A stretch of 64,000 nt of DNA from Cryptomeria japonica (lineage: Eukaryota; Streptophyta; Pinopsida; Cupressales; Cupressaceae), in NCBI RefSeq assembly GCF_030272615.1, contig NC_081411.1, positions 838,108,136 to 838,172,135 of the forward strand, read 5' to 3'. The notes beneath the pieces were generated by a model, which worked only from the letters and a program-made list of their open reading frames with translations, had not been told where the DNA came from and did no database searches. Positions within the stretch are counted from its first letter, which is position 1. Every line of letters starts with the position of its first letter. Below are positions 11,631 through 23,082 of the stretch, one piece after another. The position numbers and the translations under genes were made by a program.

Positions 11631-12558
11631 TGTAGTCGCATAAATCTGTCCATTTTAATTAAATGAATATTTCATATTTATTTGATTAAAAATCCACTAG
11701 CCATCAGTTAATTAAATTAATATTTAATTAATTCATCTTCAAACATTCTCCTATTAATTAAATAAATTATTCAATTTATTTTAAATTAATTAATTCAACC
11801 AAATTCACACTTAATTAGATGAATAAATACTATTTATTTAATTTAATCCTCTTTCCTCTTTTAAATAAATTAAATAAAACATTTATTTAAATCATTATTC
11901 CCTCCCACTTGCATTTTCCTACAAATGCAATTTGCAACCACAATTTGAAATAAATTAATTTTATTTTAATTAAAATCATATTCTCCCTCACCCACCAAAT
12001 CCACTTGCACTCCTAAACCCCCTTCTAGATTCTTCTAACCCCTTCCTAATTAGCCCAATCCATCCCCTAATTATTGTCACATTCCTAAGCAACTTGGAGT
12101 CACTTCTCAAAGACTTCAAAGTCTTTGAAAAGACTTAAATGCTTGGTGTGTTCAACAAGCTAACCTCTAAAGTCTTCGAAACCACTTATGGCTCTTACAT
12201 GACCATTTATGGTTAACCCCTAACTCAACCCTCATGTGACTCATGTGTCTCCTCCAACATTTATTGCTTTGACCATGGTTATCCCTTTTACCTTTGCACA
12301 AGAGTTTATCCATTGGATAAAATCATTATTCTTTGGATAATGAATTTATTTACTCAACCCAACCTTGACCTTAACTCCCAAGTTAACCTTCAAGTCATGT
12401 CAAGCATTTAATGCTTATTCCCTCTCCTCTCAACCTATCTCATATTGACACTTGTCATCCTAGGATTGGATTGAAAGCCCTCACATGGATTGAATATCAT
12501 TCAATTCTGGCCCTTTTTGAGATTACTCAATCTCAACCATCCATTGCTCCACTTTTCC

Positions 12559-12567
12559 TATAAATAG
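12559..12567 (+). promoter_or_regulatory. Tat LTR TATA box
   Basis: TATAAATAG, preceded by pyrimidine-rich text, about 480 bp before the LTR end; conserved at 47710-47718 in the 3' LTR. Likely core promoter of the genomic RNA. Confidence 0.65.
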
Positions 12568-12771
12568 AGCCCATTTCTTCATAATCCATATCCTAAAAAC
12601 TTGTATACATTTAATCTATAGGCATTTCTAGAGAGCATTTAGCATCATATTCACTCTTTTGGTTTAAAATCAATTAGTTAATTAGATAAATCTCTCATTT
12701 CAACTATTATTCACACTTGCATAGCATAAGTTATAATCATCTACAATCTTGAATCTTCATAAGCATCCATA

Positions 12772-12957
12772 GTGCAAAAAGTTGTTGAGAGCTACACTAA
12801 TTTGGAACTTGGAGAGGAGAGGAACAAAGGAGAAGGAGCTAAGAGCATGTTAAAAGGCATTTGGAGATGTCTTGTTGTATTTGCTTCCATAGTTAAATAT
12901 CTTATCATTTTTTTAGTGTCTCTTTTGATATGCCTGCTTAGAATAGTTTTTGGTTAA
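12772..12957 (+). CDS. Small 61-codon ORF in the Tat LTR, downstream of the TATA box
   Basis: Begins MQKVVESYTNLELGEERNKG and ends in a hydrophobic stretch (IIFLVSLLICLLRIVFG) long enough for one membrane helix. The 3' LTR holds the same ORF at 47923-48108, also open, with several substitutions, most of them conservative (MQKATESYTNL; FIMFLVSLLICLLRLVFG). Its position behind the TATA box would place it in the transcript leader as an upstream ORF. I know no family. Chance preservation is possible because the two LTRs are close in sequence. Confidence 0.3.
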   Translation: MQKVVESYTNLELGEERNKGEGAKSMLKGIWRCLVVFASIVKYLIIFLVSLLICLLRIVFG

Positions 12958-13042
12958 TTAACACTAACGGTTTCTTGCGTTTTTGTGTGTTATACGACCA
13001 TAGGCTTTGTCTAATCTTTGCCCCATTTCATAGAGCATCATT

Positions 13043-13074
13043 TGGTAGACCCGACGTGAATCGAACATGCAACC
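13043..13074 (+). promoter_or_regulatory. Tat primer-binding site matching tRNA-Trp over about 32 bases
   Basis: Two bases after the LTR the sequence starts TGGTAGACCCGACGTGAATC and runs on through CGAACATGCAACC. From memory, the 3' half of plant nuclear tRNA-Trp(CCA) with its CCA tail is complementary to all of this with about three mismatches, covering acceptor stem, T arm and beyond. It is not a tRNA gene: it is antisense, half-length and at the exact PBS position. Confidence 0.75.
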
Positions 13075-13124
13075 ACATTTTTAATTTTTACAAAACTAGC
13101 TTTTTTTTACTGTTTAGCTTGACA

Positions 13125-13395
13125 CACAGGTCGCGCTTTAGCGCTTTTACTCGCGCTTTAGCACTATTGAAATTTGATATTTTAGTGCTATTGTATTTAC
13201 AATAGTGCTATTGTCTCAAATTTAGTGCTATTGTCCTTATATTAGTGCTTTTGAGCCTTAACTAGCGCTTTTGTCCATATTGTAGCACACTTGTTTTACT
13301 GTTTAAATTTTTTAGTTTGGCGCGTTTGTCTATCTTTTAGTGTGTCTGTGTTAAGTAGTGCTTCTATTTTCACACAAAGTAGTGCTATTGTAACA
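13125..13395 (+). repeat. AGYGCTATTGT motif array (5' copy)
   Basis: About ten irregularly spaced units of the type TAGTGCTATTGT or TAGCGCTTTTG within 270 bases. The reverse complement of the same motif forms another array at 42829-43131 near the other end of the internal region. Confidence 0.6.
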
Positions 13396-13544
13396 AAATG
13401 TTATAAAAAAGGCCATGTAATCGATAAAATAAATTTTCTCAGGCTTGTGGAAGCCCACCATATCGTCACATTTTACTAACCTTTCACTTCATGTGAAGGT
13501 TTTAAAACTAACCTTGTTTTGTTATTATTAAAAATCAAAAACAC

Positions 13545-13740
13545 TTTTTTTGGTGCTTTTAAAATCAACAAAAACAAATTTTGTTTACTTGCAAGTTAGG
13601 ATTCAAATTTTCTTTTGGAGCTTTTAAAATCAACAAAACAAATTTGCTTTCATTGCAAGTTAGGGATACACTCTATTTTGGTGCTTAAAACAAGACAAGA
13701 CAAATTTTATTTCTTGCATCAAACTAAAATTCACAATCAA
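13545..13740 (+). repeat. About 70-bp degenerate tandem repeat, three units
   Basis: The text GCTTTTAAAATCAACAAAA followed by CAAATTT..TTGCAAGTTAGG recurs at about 13555, 13620 and, more decayed, 13680. Confidence 0.5.
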
Positions 13741-15769
13741 CACTTAATTTTTGTGCAAGTTAAAAAGAATCCCAAATTTGTCAAAGTTGTTCTCAAAATG
13801 ATTTACTTCATGCATACGTGTTTTAATTTTAGTTGACCAGGATTTTCAATTCCTAGTTAATCAAACATATTGCCTTTGAAGTTAAAAAGACCATCATGGT
13901 TGTTGATGCAACATCTCCAAATAGATAGAACATCATTGCAATGACAAATTAAAAATAACAAGTGTATTTTGTGCTTGGCACACTTGTGCAAAAGAATTGG
14001 TCAAGTGGTCCTACTTCTAACACACACTATCCTCTACCTTGGCTTTCATGGTCCTAGGTGCAAGAGAAAATTGTTAGTAGCACTCAAGTTTTATCTTTTT
14101 AAGAGAGGCCTGCCAAGAGACACATCACTCTTGGGAATGACCTCGCGCGGTAAATCCTTTGAGCCGCTATAGAAATCAGGTGAGAGCGAAAGTTGTAGCC
14201 TTGGGTATAGTTGTTCCTACATTGTAACTTGTCGAAAGGACAAATGGGCCCCACCACAAGTTATAAGGCTCTTAAGTGAGTCACTGCAGAATGAACTTAT
14301 GTCCAAAAACATCAAAAGTTACTAAACACCTTTAAGTAGTAGTCCACCCGTTCTATTGATTGAGGATATTTGTGATAAATTTAGTGCAAGAGCATAGATG
14401 GTTTTGTTCCCAAGATACTCACCATACATATTTCCTTGAGTAGAAACATAGCGTTTTGAACAGTCACTTGTGACTTGATGAAAGTGGTGATTCCCCTATC
14501 ATAGGGATCATCTATTTTGTTATGCTCATGCAAGACTTAGTATATCACATCCTTACCTGCCACGGTGGGATTCATAAGGTATGTAGTACCAAAGTCGAAG
14601 AAATATCAAGATGTGGGCTGAAATTATCGCAACTGGCCATTTGACCTTAGGGATAAAAAGTGTTTGAAGTGTTTTCATTTTTGAGTCAAGACCAGTGCAA
14701 ATTGAGCTGACTTCATGCTTTGGAAAACACCTAAAATACATTTAAAGGAAAGGGTCATTAAAAGTTCAAAAGATAGGGTTGATCTAGACTCATACTTACT
14801 TGTGCCTTTTGAGGCAACATTCTTGTGTTTGTATGCTTGCTTTGTTTTCTTGTCAAAGAAACATCATAAAACCAAAATCCAAAATAAATATTCATCCAAC
14901 ACAAACATTTTTAAAAAAAACCAAGAGCAACAACAAAAGTGTCAAATTATATGACCATTCTTCACATCTTGAGAAAGCAGAATCTTCATCAAAACATCAA
15001 CTTGAAGAAAAGACCATTGAGCTCAAAGGCTCTTATCAAAAGGAGAAAATTATTCTATCTTAATAGACAAATCTTTGTCTCTCATAGAACCTTCCTACAT
15101 CACATGCATCTTTAACTTCAAGGGAAATCAAACGAATTTGATCTAGAGTCATTAAACCGCAGAGCTTTTACTCAATATAGAGCTTTGAGTTATCATCAAA
15201 ATAAGGGAGGCAAGATCAATCCTTCTTTCTTTCTATATATTTGTATCACATATAACTCAGCTAGGGTAGAACCACCAACCCTTGAACAAGCAAAGGAAGA
15301 ATTTGTTCCTTTTGTAACACAAAGTTTCTATTGAAGTTAAACATCTCATCCATTATCACATTCACATCTCATCAAATCTATTCCAACTCTCAAAACATTA
15401 AAAGGTTTTTGTCCTAAGTTCTATTTTCAATATTGCTTGAATAAAACAAAACACATCACTTTTAGAGTGTCTCTACATCTAGGATAAACTCATCCTAAGA
15501 GACATTTCTATGTAGGTTAAAACTAGTCTATGAGTGCATCCTCTCATTACTAGGTCATTGAGTTTGTAATACATCTCAGATTCCTCTACACCTTATCACA
15601 TCAAACTTTGTCAATCCAACACAACAAGCAATTCAAGAAAGAACTTTGGTAACATCTACCTTTAGTGCTAGGGATCCGTATGCAAAGCACTTCACCAAAC
15701 ATCAATCTTTCATTTCATCACCAACTCATCATCATTTTCATCAAACTTCAACAAAAACTTGTAAACAAA

Positions 15770-17515
15770 ATGGCTCATACCAGATCTAGGTCTAGACAAC
15801 AAGAAATTGAAGAGGAAGAGGAGGAAAATCTTAATGAATTCCAAGAAGCCCTTGGAGGAAATGCAAATGATGAAAATCCAAGTATTCCTACTCCTGTAGC
15901 AATAGAAAGGGCAAAACACAACCCTCTCTTTAATAGACTTTTTGATGAAATACTCAGGAGAAATGCGGATGCTCACTTTTTAAGACTTGCTCAAGAGGGG
16001 GCTAAACTACCCTCTGACTTTGATGTTGCACAACTAAGACAAGCATCAGAATGCCAAATTTGTAATGAGGAGGAAAGAGGTTGAGATCACATAAAATATA
16101 ACCTTCATCATGGTAATCCCCCACCACCTCCTCCTCCAAATGAAATAGACATGTTGTGGTAACAAGTCAAAAATCTTGCCCAACAACTTCATAGTGGTGT
16201 AAAAACTAATCAATTTTCACTCAATGACATTTGTCCCTATCCCTTTGATAGGAATCTTCATATGCCACCTTTTCCGTGAGGGTTTGAAACACCCAAGTTT
16301 GAAAAGTATAGAGGAAAAGGAGATCCTCGTGATCATGTTAGAGAATTCCATTCAGCTTTCCTTGAAGTGGCATACGAGGACACATACCTAATGTGAATTT
16401 TTCCCCAAAGCTTGGGAGGAACAACCACATCATGGTTTTCCCGATTACTAGGTGGCATTAGGACCTTCGAAGAGTTAGTCCAGAAGTTCTTGGCACATTA
16501 CTCACACAACATTGAATGTGATATCATAATGGCTGATCTATGTAACACTAAACAAAAACCAAGTGAGCTATTTTTAGTCTTTCTACAATGATGGCGTCAA
16601 ATGTCTAGAAGATGTTCTCTTCAGTTACTTGAACAAGAACTAGTGGAAATATTTATTTCCAACTTAAATGATGAAATGGAATTTCACTTAGACATAAAAG
16701 ACATAGACTCTTTCAATGACATGATCACAAAAGGTTTAAAATGTGAGTGGGTTCTCATCAAAAAAGGGCTTATCAAGATATACAATGAGCTAAAGGATGG
16801 CCCTCGCTCGTACTTCAATAGTGACAAGCCTAACTTCTAGAACAAAAACAAAAACGTCATCAACGATGGGGTTGTGGATGCAAGAACTATCAAAAGTGCA
16901 CAACTTGTGGTTCGATTTACAGGACAGAACCCCCCACCCAAGAATAACATAGTTGCTCCTCCAAATCAAGGATGCAACACATCTCAAGAGGAACCCAGAC
17001 AATGTCAACAAAATTTTAAACCAAAATGAACATACACTCCCTTAGGGGAACCCATTGAAATGGTATTACATCAGTTGGTTTCTCAAAATCTGGTAACCTT
17101 ACCCAAAACATCAAATTACGAACCTCAAGTCAAACCTTCATGGTGGAGAGATACCAAACATTGTGATTTCCATCAAGGGAAAGGACATAAGACAAGCAAT
17201 TATCACAGATTGAAAGATCTTATTCAAGATCTTATTGACCGAGGTGAAATCGAAATCGAAGGACATGACCCAAAGACAACAAATAATGATCATCTCATGT
17301 TTAAAAATCCACTTCCATCACAAGATAAAAGGGGTCCTTCCACTTCAGGGAGAAACAAAAATACCACCAATTATACGCAAGCCACATATAATTACACTAT
17401 GAATCACCTATATGATGCCAGTGAACAAATTCCAACTATAACCATCAAAAATCCCAGGTCCACTTGCAATCTTGTTACACGTCATGGCAAGATTACCATA
17501 AAAGTAGCTCCATAA
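15770..17515 (+). pseudogene. Tat gag
   Basis: ATG at 15770 opens with a basic then acidic stretch (MAHTRSRSRQQEIEEEEEEN). After a TGA at 16082 the same frame carries the retrotransposon gag core near 16280-16760 (PKFEKYRGKGDPRDHVREF; SWFSRLLGGIRTFEELVQKF) and ends with a Tat-type region WWRDTKHCDFHQGKGHKTSN followed by LKDLIQDLIDRGEI. The canonical zinc-binding Cys of that region reads Tyr (SNYHRLK). About seven in-frame stops, several readable as CGA-to-TGA or TGG-to-TAG. Particle-forming protein of the genomic RNA. Confidence 0.85.
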
Positions 17516-17574
17516 GGCACCCCATCTATCCAAAGCAGTATAACCTTATGGAATAATTAGACAAAACGCCTGCA

Positions 17575-18690
17575 TTGATATCTATCTTAGAGCTATTGCG
17601 CCTATCCCCATCCCATAAAACAATCTTGGATCAAGCACTCCAAGAGGTGTCAGTCCCTACAAACCTAAATACAGGTCAATTCCAAGCCATGGTTGGAAAT
17701 CTAAGGTCATCACCTTGTCTCACTTTCTTTGAAAGTGACAGCTTATCCTTCCAGCAACCTCATAATGCCTCACTCCACATTAAAGGGTTTATCAACCAAC
17801 ATAGGATCAAGCAAGTCTTGATTGATAATAGAGCAAGCCTGAATATTTGTACACTATAATTAGTCACAGCTTTGGGATATGCAATTGAATCAGTGGATCC
17901 CTGCAAGAAGATCACAATAAAAGCCTATGATGAGGCAGAGCATTCATCCAAAGGAGTTGTTGTGCTACCAATCTGAGTGGGCCCTGTAGTAAAACACATC
18001 ATCTATCAAGTTCTGGACCTTCCTCTACCATACAATTTACTATTAGGAATACCTTGGATACATGCCATGCAAGCCGTTCCATCCACCTACCATCAATGTA
18101 TCAAGTTCCCGCATAATAGTGTAGAAATTACAATCCTGGGCGATGCAAACCCCTTTGCATATTGTCATAATATTAGTCATCAACCAAAGATTACCGTTCC
18201 CAACAATAGAGAAGCCATCTCCTTCACATCATACATAAGTCATGCCTCTCTTTCTAGTTCAAACACCACTATACCCAAGCAAGAGAAGCTCAAGATCAAA
18301 ATTATAGAGGAAGGTCCTGGGGAGTACAATCTCAGCCAACTCTTTTGTATTGGACAAATGCCCACTTCTTCTAGAACTCATGGTAAACCTCAATGGTTAC
18401 TTCAACAAACATTGATCAAGCCAGCATGTACTTTGATGTCATTCATCCTTGGAAAGAGTCAAGAAGAAGAGACCAGAGATGAAGACTTAGCAGAATGGAT
18501 CTATAAAGATCCCATCATCACCGATATTCCACAAGCTAAGCTTCCCATAGATCAGTATGGCAAAGGCCTTCTCATTATGCAAAGAATGGGTTATGATGGT
18601 CAAAGTGCTCTAGGACCTTGCAAGCAAGGACAACATGAACTATTGTAGCTGGAATTAAAACCCAAAGATAACACTGGCCTAGGCTTTCAA
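17575..18690 (+). pseudogene. Tat protease with downstream G-patch-like segment
   Basis: Retropepsin active-site region VLIDNRASLNI near 17815 (family: D-S/T/N-G; here Gly is replaced by Arg, which fits a G-to-A change) and the typical flap/downstream text YNLLLGIPWIHAMQAVPS near 18020. About 200 codons on, a segment near 18555-18690 reads YGKGLLIMQRMGYDGQSALG then, across a stop, LELKPKDNTGLGF. This matches the G-patch pattern (LLxxMGY..G..LG...QG......GLG), an RNA-binding module also known in some retroviral proteases. Inactive as it stands. Confidence 0.78.
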
Positions 18691-19493
18691 AAGGAGATTC
18701 TTCCTAAGCTCAGATTCAAAGGAAAACCTAGCAAACCACTATATCAGCGTATTACAAAGAGGTCACCTTTGATTATAAAAGCAACATCGAACACCATAGC
18801 AACTGCCCCATTGGGGCTAAAAATACCAGAAAAACCATCTGCGACACCAATCATCCCACCAATCAAACAAGCAACCCCGTCAACAACAACAATAACATCA
18901 ATACCATTAGCATTAGCAATTGTATTAGAACCCACAACAATATCTATGACACTAGCAATTCTAGCAAAAGAAGCAGAGTCAACACTATCGACTCCCCATA
19001 TCAGATTCGTTGATCCCCATAATCCTTCCTGCAACACCGATCATTTCATCTACAAAGGTACATCAACCGGTCACACCTGCAGTATTTAACTCAAAGGATA
19101 TCCTAGTATGGTATAATAATTGGTTACTGGAAAGTGACTCAAAAATTGACTCACATGAGTGGGAATTTGATTCCATATAACTTAATACTTCAGATGAGGA
19201 AGACACTTCACCACCTCTATCCTGCAAAGACATCCCTATTTATAGAGAAGCACAGATAAAGACCTCTTGGGTTCTCAAGCTAGAAACTTCTTCCATAGAC
19301 CCTACGTCACACTCTATGCCTAATTTTGATAGGGAGAGTACCATCAACAACCTTCACCACAACATCTTAACCCTCACTGACACATCTAACAAACTTAACC
19401 TAATTGATGAGGTAATGCCCATTATCCATCCTGAACTCATCGAATGGAACCAACGTAATTCCCCCATGTCTTGACCATTTCCAAAATGATGAG
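18691..19493 (+). pseudogene. Tat linker between protease and RT
   Basis: Frame to 19089 is rich in Thr, Pro, Ile and Ala (TPSTTTITSIPLALAI), a low-complexity linker; no domain recognised. The stretch to 19493 is decayed coding DNA with acidic text. Confidence 0.45.
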
Positions 19494-20840
19494 GTGATCA
19501 TTGACTTTCTAGAACTACAGGATAACATACCAAGCAGGGATCACAAAGCTAGATTCACCATTGAACTTAATAGCATAGCATACTTTGGGGTGGATGCCAA
19601 ACCTTTCAATTGCAAAAATATAACAATAAAACATGGATCTTCTAGTGAAAACCACACTGTGGCACTGTTTGATCCCACAAAAGTAAAAAGAAAGAGTGTA
19701 TCCAATGGTGAAAACCTCTCTGAGGCACCAGAGGATGAAAGGTTTGACATTCTCCCTTCTAGTACACAACAGGAACGATCGACAATTCTCATTGAGGAAA
19801 CAAAAGAATACAATGTGGGGACTCCTGAAACTCCTCACCACATACATTTGGTGTCTCTTTTAACTCCAGAGGAATAGCCTAAGTTTGTAGAGTTCTTCCA
19901 GAAGCATCAGATCAACTTTGCATCGTCCTATGCGAACATGCTTGGTCTTGATCCTAATTTAGTCATGCATCACCTCACCATCGCAGAAGGAGCCAAACCT
20001 ATTAAGCAGAAACTTTGCAAGATGCATCCCTAGATTGCAGTTCTAGTCAAAGTAGAACTTAAGAAACTCCTAGATGTTGGTTTTATTTGACCAATTGATT
20101 ATGGAGATTGGATATCCAATATTGTGCCTGTTGAAAAACCAAATGGGGGCATCCGTATCCCTATTGACTTCAGAGATTTAAACAAGGCATGTCCTAAAGA
20201 TGGCTTCCCCCTACCAAACATTGACATAATAGTGGACCTAATAGTAGGATATTCCATGATTTCACTCATGGATGGCTTTTCAGGATATAATCAGATAAAG
20301 ATCGCACCAGAGGATCAACATAAGACAGCCTTCAAATGTCCATGGGGAACATATTGCTGGAATGTAATGCCTTTTGGTCTAAAGAATGTAGGAGCGACCT
20401 ATGAAAGAGAAATGACCACCATTTTTTATTACATGATGCATACCATAATGGAAGATTATGTTGATGACTTACTAGCAAAATCACTAACAAGAGAAGGTCA
20501 TCTAGACATATTAGAGAAAATCTTTGACAAACTGGAACAATATCATGTTCGACTCAGCCCAAAGAAATGTGTCTTTGGAGTAACCTCATGGAAGCTTCTA
20601 GGATACATTGTCTCAAGCAAAGGCATTGAGGTCAACCTAGCAAAGGTCAAAGCAATCATGGACATGCCACCACCAAAGAACATCAGTCATCTAAAAACAT
20701 TGCAAGGATGACTTTAATCCATTCAAAGATTCATTGCACAACTGCCAGATAAGTGTCACCCATTTACACACCTATTACACAAGAACATCCACTTTCAATG
20801 GGATGCTAGATGTCAGCAAGCATTCTAGATTCTTAAGGAC
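19494..20840 (+). pseudogene. Tat reverse transcriptase
   Basis: RT fingers and palm: IVPVEKPNGGIRIPIDFRDL and NKACPKDGFPLPNID near 20125-20220, LMDGFSGYNQIKIAPED near 20270, MPFGLKNVGATYER near 20370, catalytic YVDD at about 20458, then VSSKGIEVNLAKVKAI. The two catalytic Asp are present. The upstream part (from 19494) is linker with acidic text. Stops occur at 19876, 20032, 20088 and 20709. Copies element RNA into DNA in cytoplasmic particles. Confidence 0.92.
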
Positions 20841-21755
20841 TATCTCATGAATACTCCATTGCTGATTCCACTAGATCCAAGTAGGCCTTTATTACTCTAT
20901 ATCTCAACAACAAATACAACATTAGGAGTACTATTGGCACAACACAATGTAGAAGGGAAAGAGTGTTTTGTTTACTACATCTCTCACACACTGGTTGGCT
21001 ATGAACTCAATTACACACCTATTGAGCGAGCTTGCCTAGTAGTAATCTTGGTAGCCACTAAACTAAGGCACTATCTGTTAACACATAAAGTACAACTAAT
21101 TGCAAAGATTGATCAACTCAAATACTTACTCAGTAAAGTAGCATTGACAGGCCGCTTGGCCAAATGGGTGATGATTCTAAGTGAATTTGATGTTGAGTAT
21201 GTGGACCATAAGGCTATCAAAGGCCAAGTTATTGTAGATCAGTTGGTCAATGCTCCCCTCATAGGCGATCATCCTCTCATTTCCAATTTTCCAGATAAAG
21301 AGATATTCATGATCACAGTAGCACAACCATGGAAACTATACTTTTATGGTTCATACACTAGGTATGGTTTGGGGGCAGGCATTTTGTTTATCACACCTCA
21401 AGGTGACAACATCCCGAAGTCTTATAGGCTCACATTTCCATGCACAAACAACATAGCTAAATATGAGGCCTTGATCATAGGACTCAGGCTAGCCATACAA
21501 TGGAAGTTACAAGAACTACAAGTATATGGCGACTCCCAACTAGTCATTCGACAAGCAACAGATGAATATCAGACCAAGGATGACAAACTCATGTCGTACA
21601 AACAAATGGTGGACAAATTAAAAACATCATTCACTACTCTCACCTTTGAGCAAATACCCAAAGATCATAATCGAGCTACTAACACTATGGCTACCATTGC
21701 ATCTCTCCTAGATCTTCCACAGAATTCAACACGCTACGAGTTCTTGGTAGAATAA
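20841..21755 (+). pseudogene. Tat RNase H plus archaeal-type second RNase H
   Basis: An uninterrupted 300-codon frame. The first half is the standard Ty3/gypsy RNase H region (LLLYISTTNTTLGVLLAQ; YTPIERACLVVILVATKLRHYL; LAKWVMILSEFDVEY). The second half is a distinct RNase H (LYFYGSYTRYGLGAGILF; NNIAKYEALIIGLRLAI; LQVYGDSQLVIRQ). In the second, the first catalytic Asp of the usual FDGS motif reads Tyr (FYGS). The double arrangement is the hallmark of the Tat lineage. Confidence 0.9.
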
Positions 21756-23082
21756 CTTTGGAACCCCGCTTATGATATCCCCAAATTTGAGATGATATGT
21801 CACCTTATCAGTTCTGAATCTCCATGGTACAGTGAGTTCTACAACTACCTCCATGATCACACACTTCCTCCTAACCAATCGAATAACCAATGTAAAACCT
21901 TCATTCGCCAAACCACTCGATATACCATTATTGCTAAAACCCTATACCGATGTAGTCTTTATGGTACTCTCCTTTGACGTTTGGAACATGATGAGATAAC
22001 AAAGGCCTTGGAAGAGGTACATGAAGGAATTTGTGGAACACATGCAAGCGGTCTGTCACTAGCCAAGAAACGTCTGTGCACAGGATACTATTGGCCATCT
22101 ATGGAGAAATACTCCTATTACTTTGTCAAAAAGTGCAAGAAATGCCAAGTTCATGGAGACCTGATACATGCACTGGCATAGGAATTGCAACCAGTCACAA
22201 CACCATGGTCTTTTTGCCAATGGGGCCTTGACCTTGTGGGTGAAATCCATCCATTTTCATCCAACGACCACAAATTCATTATTACCGCCACCGAATACTT
22301 CACAAAGTGGATTGAAGTCGTTCCACTTACCCAAGTCACTGACAAGTAGATCACCACATTTATCCTTAATTACATCATCTGTCAGTATGGTGTACCCATG
22401 TCCATCATCATAGATAACAGACTTCCTTTCAAAAATTAAGATGCTTGTGAGCTTTGTGAGAAATTTCACATCCAACACTACTTTTCCACTCCCTATTACT
22501 CACAAGGAAATGGTCAGGCCGAAGCATCAAACAAGAACATATTAAGAATCCTTAAGAAGATAGTTAATGATGCTGGCCATGATTGGTATGTTCAATTGAA
22601 TCCAGCACTATGGGCATACTGAACTAGCGTATGAACTACTACAAGTGCAACTCCCTACTCACTAGTCTATGGCGCAGAAGCTATCTTACCTATCGAGGTC
22701 GAGATACCATCTCTACAAGTTTCCCTACACAATCTCATAGATGATGAAGCATATAGAGTATCCCGTCTCCAAGATTCAAAGCTACTTGATGAGAAGTGAC
22801 AAGCTGCATACAATCACCTTAAGGCCTATCAACAGTGCATGAGCAAAAGCTATAATCATCAGGTTAGACCTCATACATTCAAGGTAGGTGATCTTGTTCT
22901 TCAAGAAAATCCTCATAACCAACCCATCCGAGAACATTAGGGAAAGTTTTAATCAAACTGGCTGGGTCCATATGTTTTTACTATTGTATTTGGGTCTAGG
23001 GTATATCAATTGGCTACTTCAGAAGGAGAACCACTAGCAGATCCAATCAACAACATGCACCTCAAATGGTTTTATACATAAA
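21756..23082 (+). pseudogene. Tat integrase
   Basis: HHCC zinc finger (EVHEGICGTHASGLSLAKK; KKCKKCQVHG) at about 22015-22160, core with Asp in GLDLVGEI, Asp in SIIIDN and Glu in GNGQAEASNK near 22515, then the C-terminal domain VGDLVLQENPHN and terminal HLKWFYT. About nine in-frame stops. Would insert the cDNA copy and create 5-bp target duplications. Confidence 0.9.

Larger units (their letters stand above)
11631..13040 (+). repeat. Tat 5' LTR
   Basis: Starts TGTAGTCGCATAAATC, ends TAGAGCATCA, 1410 bp. Rich in TTAATTAA-type text in its first 350 bases. The 3' LTR (46783-48192) is the same length and differs at scattered bases (TGTAGTCCC; CCATCGG for CCATCAG). Confidence 0.92.
13075..15769 (+). 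other. Tat leader, 2.7 kb, noncoding
   Basis: Between PBS and gag. It holds the AGYGCTATTGT array (13125-13395) and a threefold minisatellite (13545-13740). No coding frame is convincing. Long leaders are usual in large Tat elements. Confidence 0.6.

Noticed and set aside
13043-13074. tRNA-Trp gene
   Set aside because: Only the antisense of a 3' half, with no anticodon arm or A box, and exactly at the PBS position behind an LTR.
14800-15063. Small plus-strand ORFs in the Tat leader
   Set aside because: Low complexity, no conservation evidence, no family.
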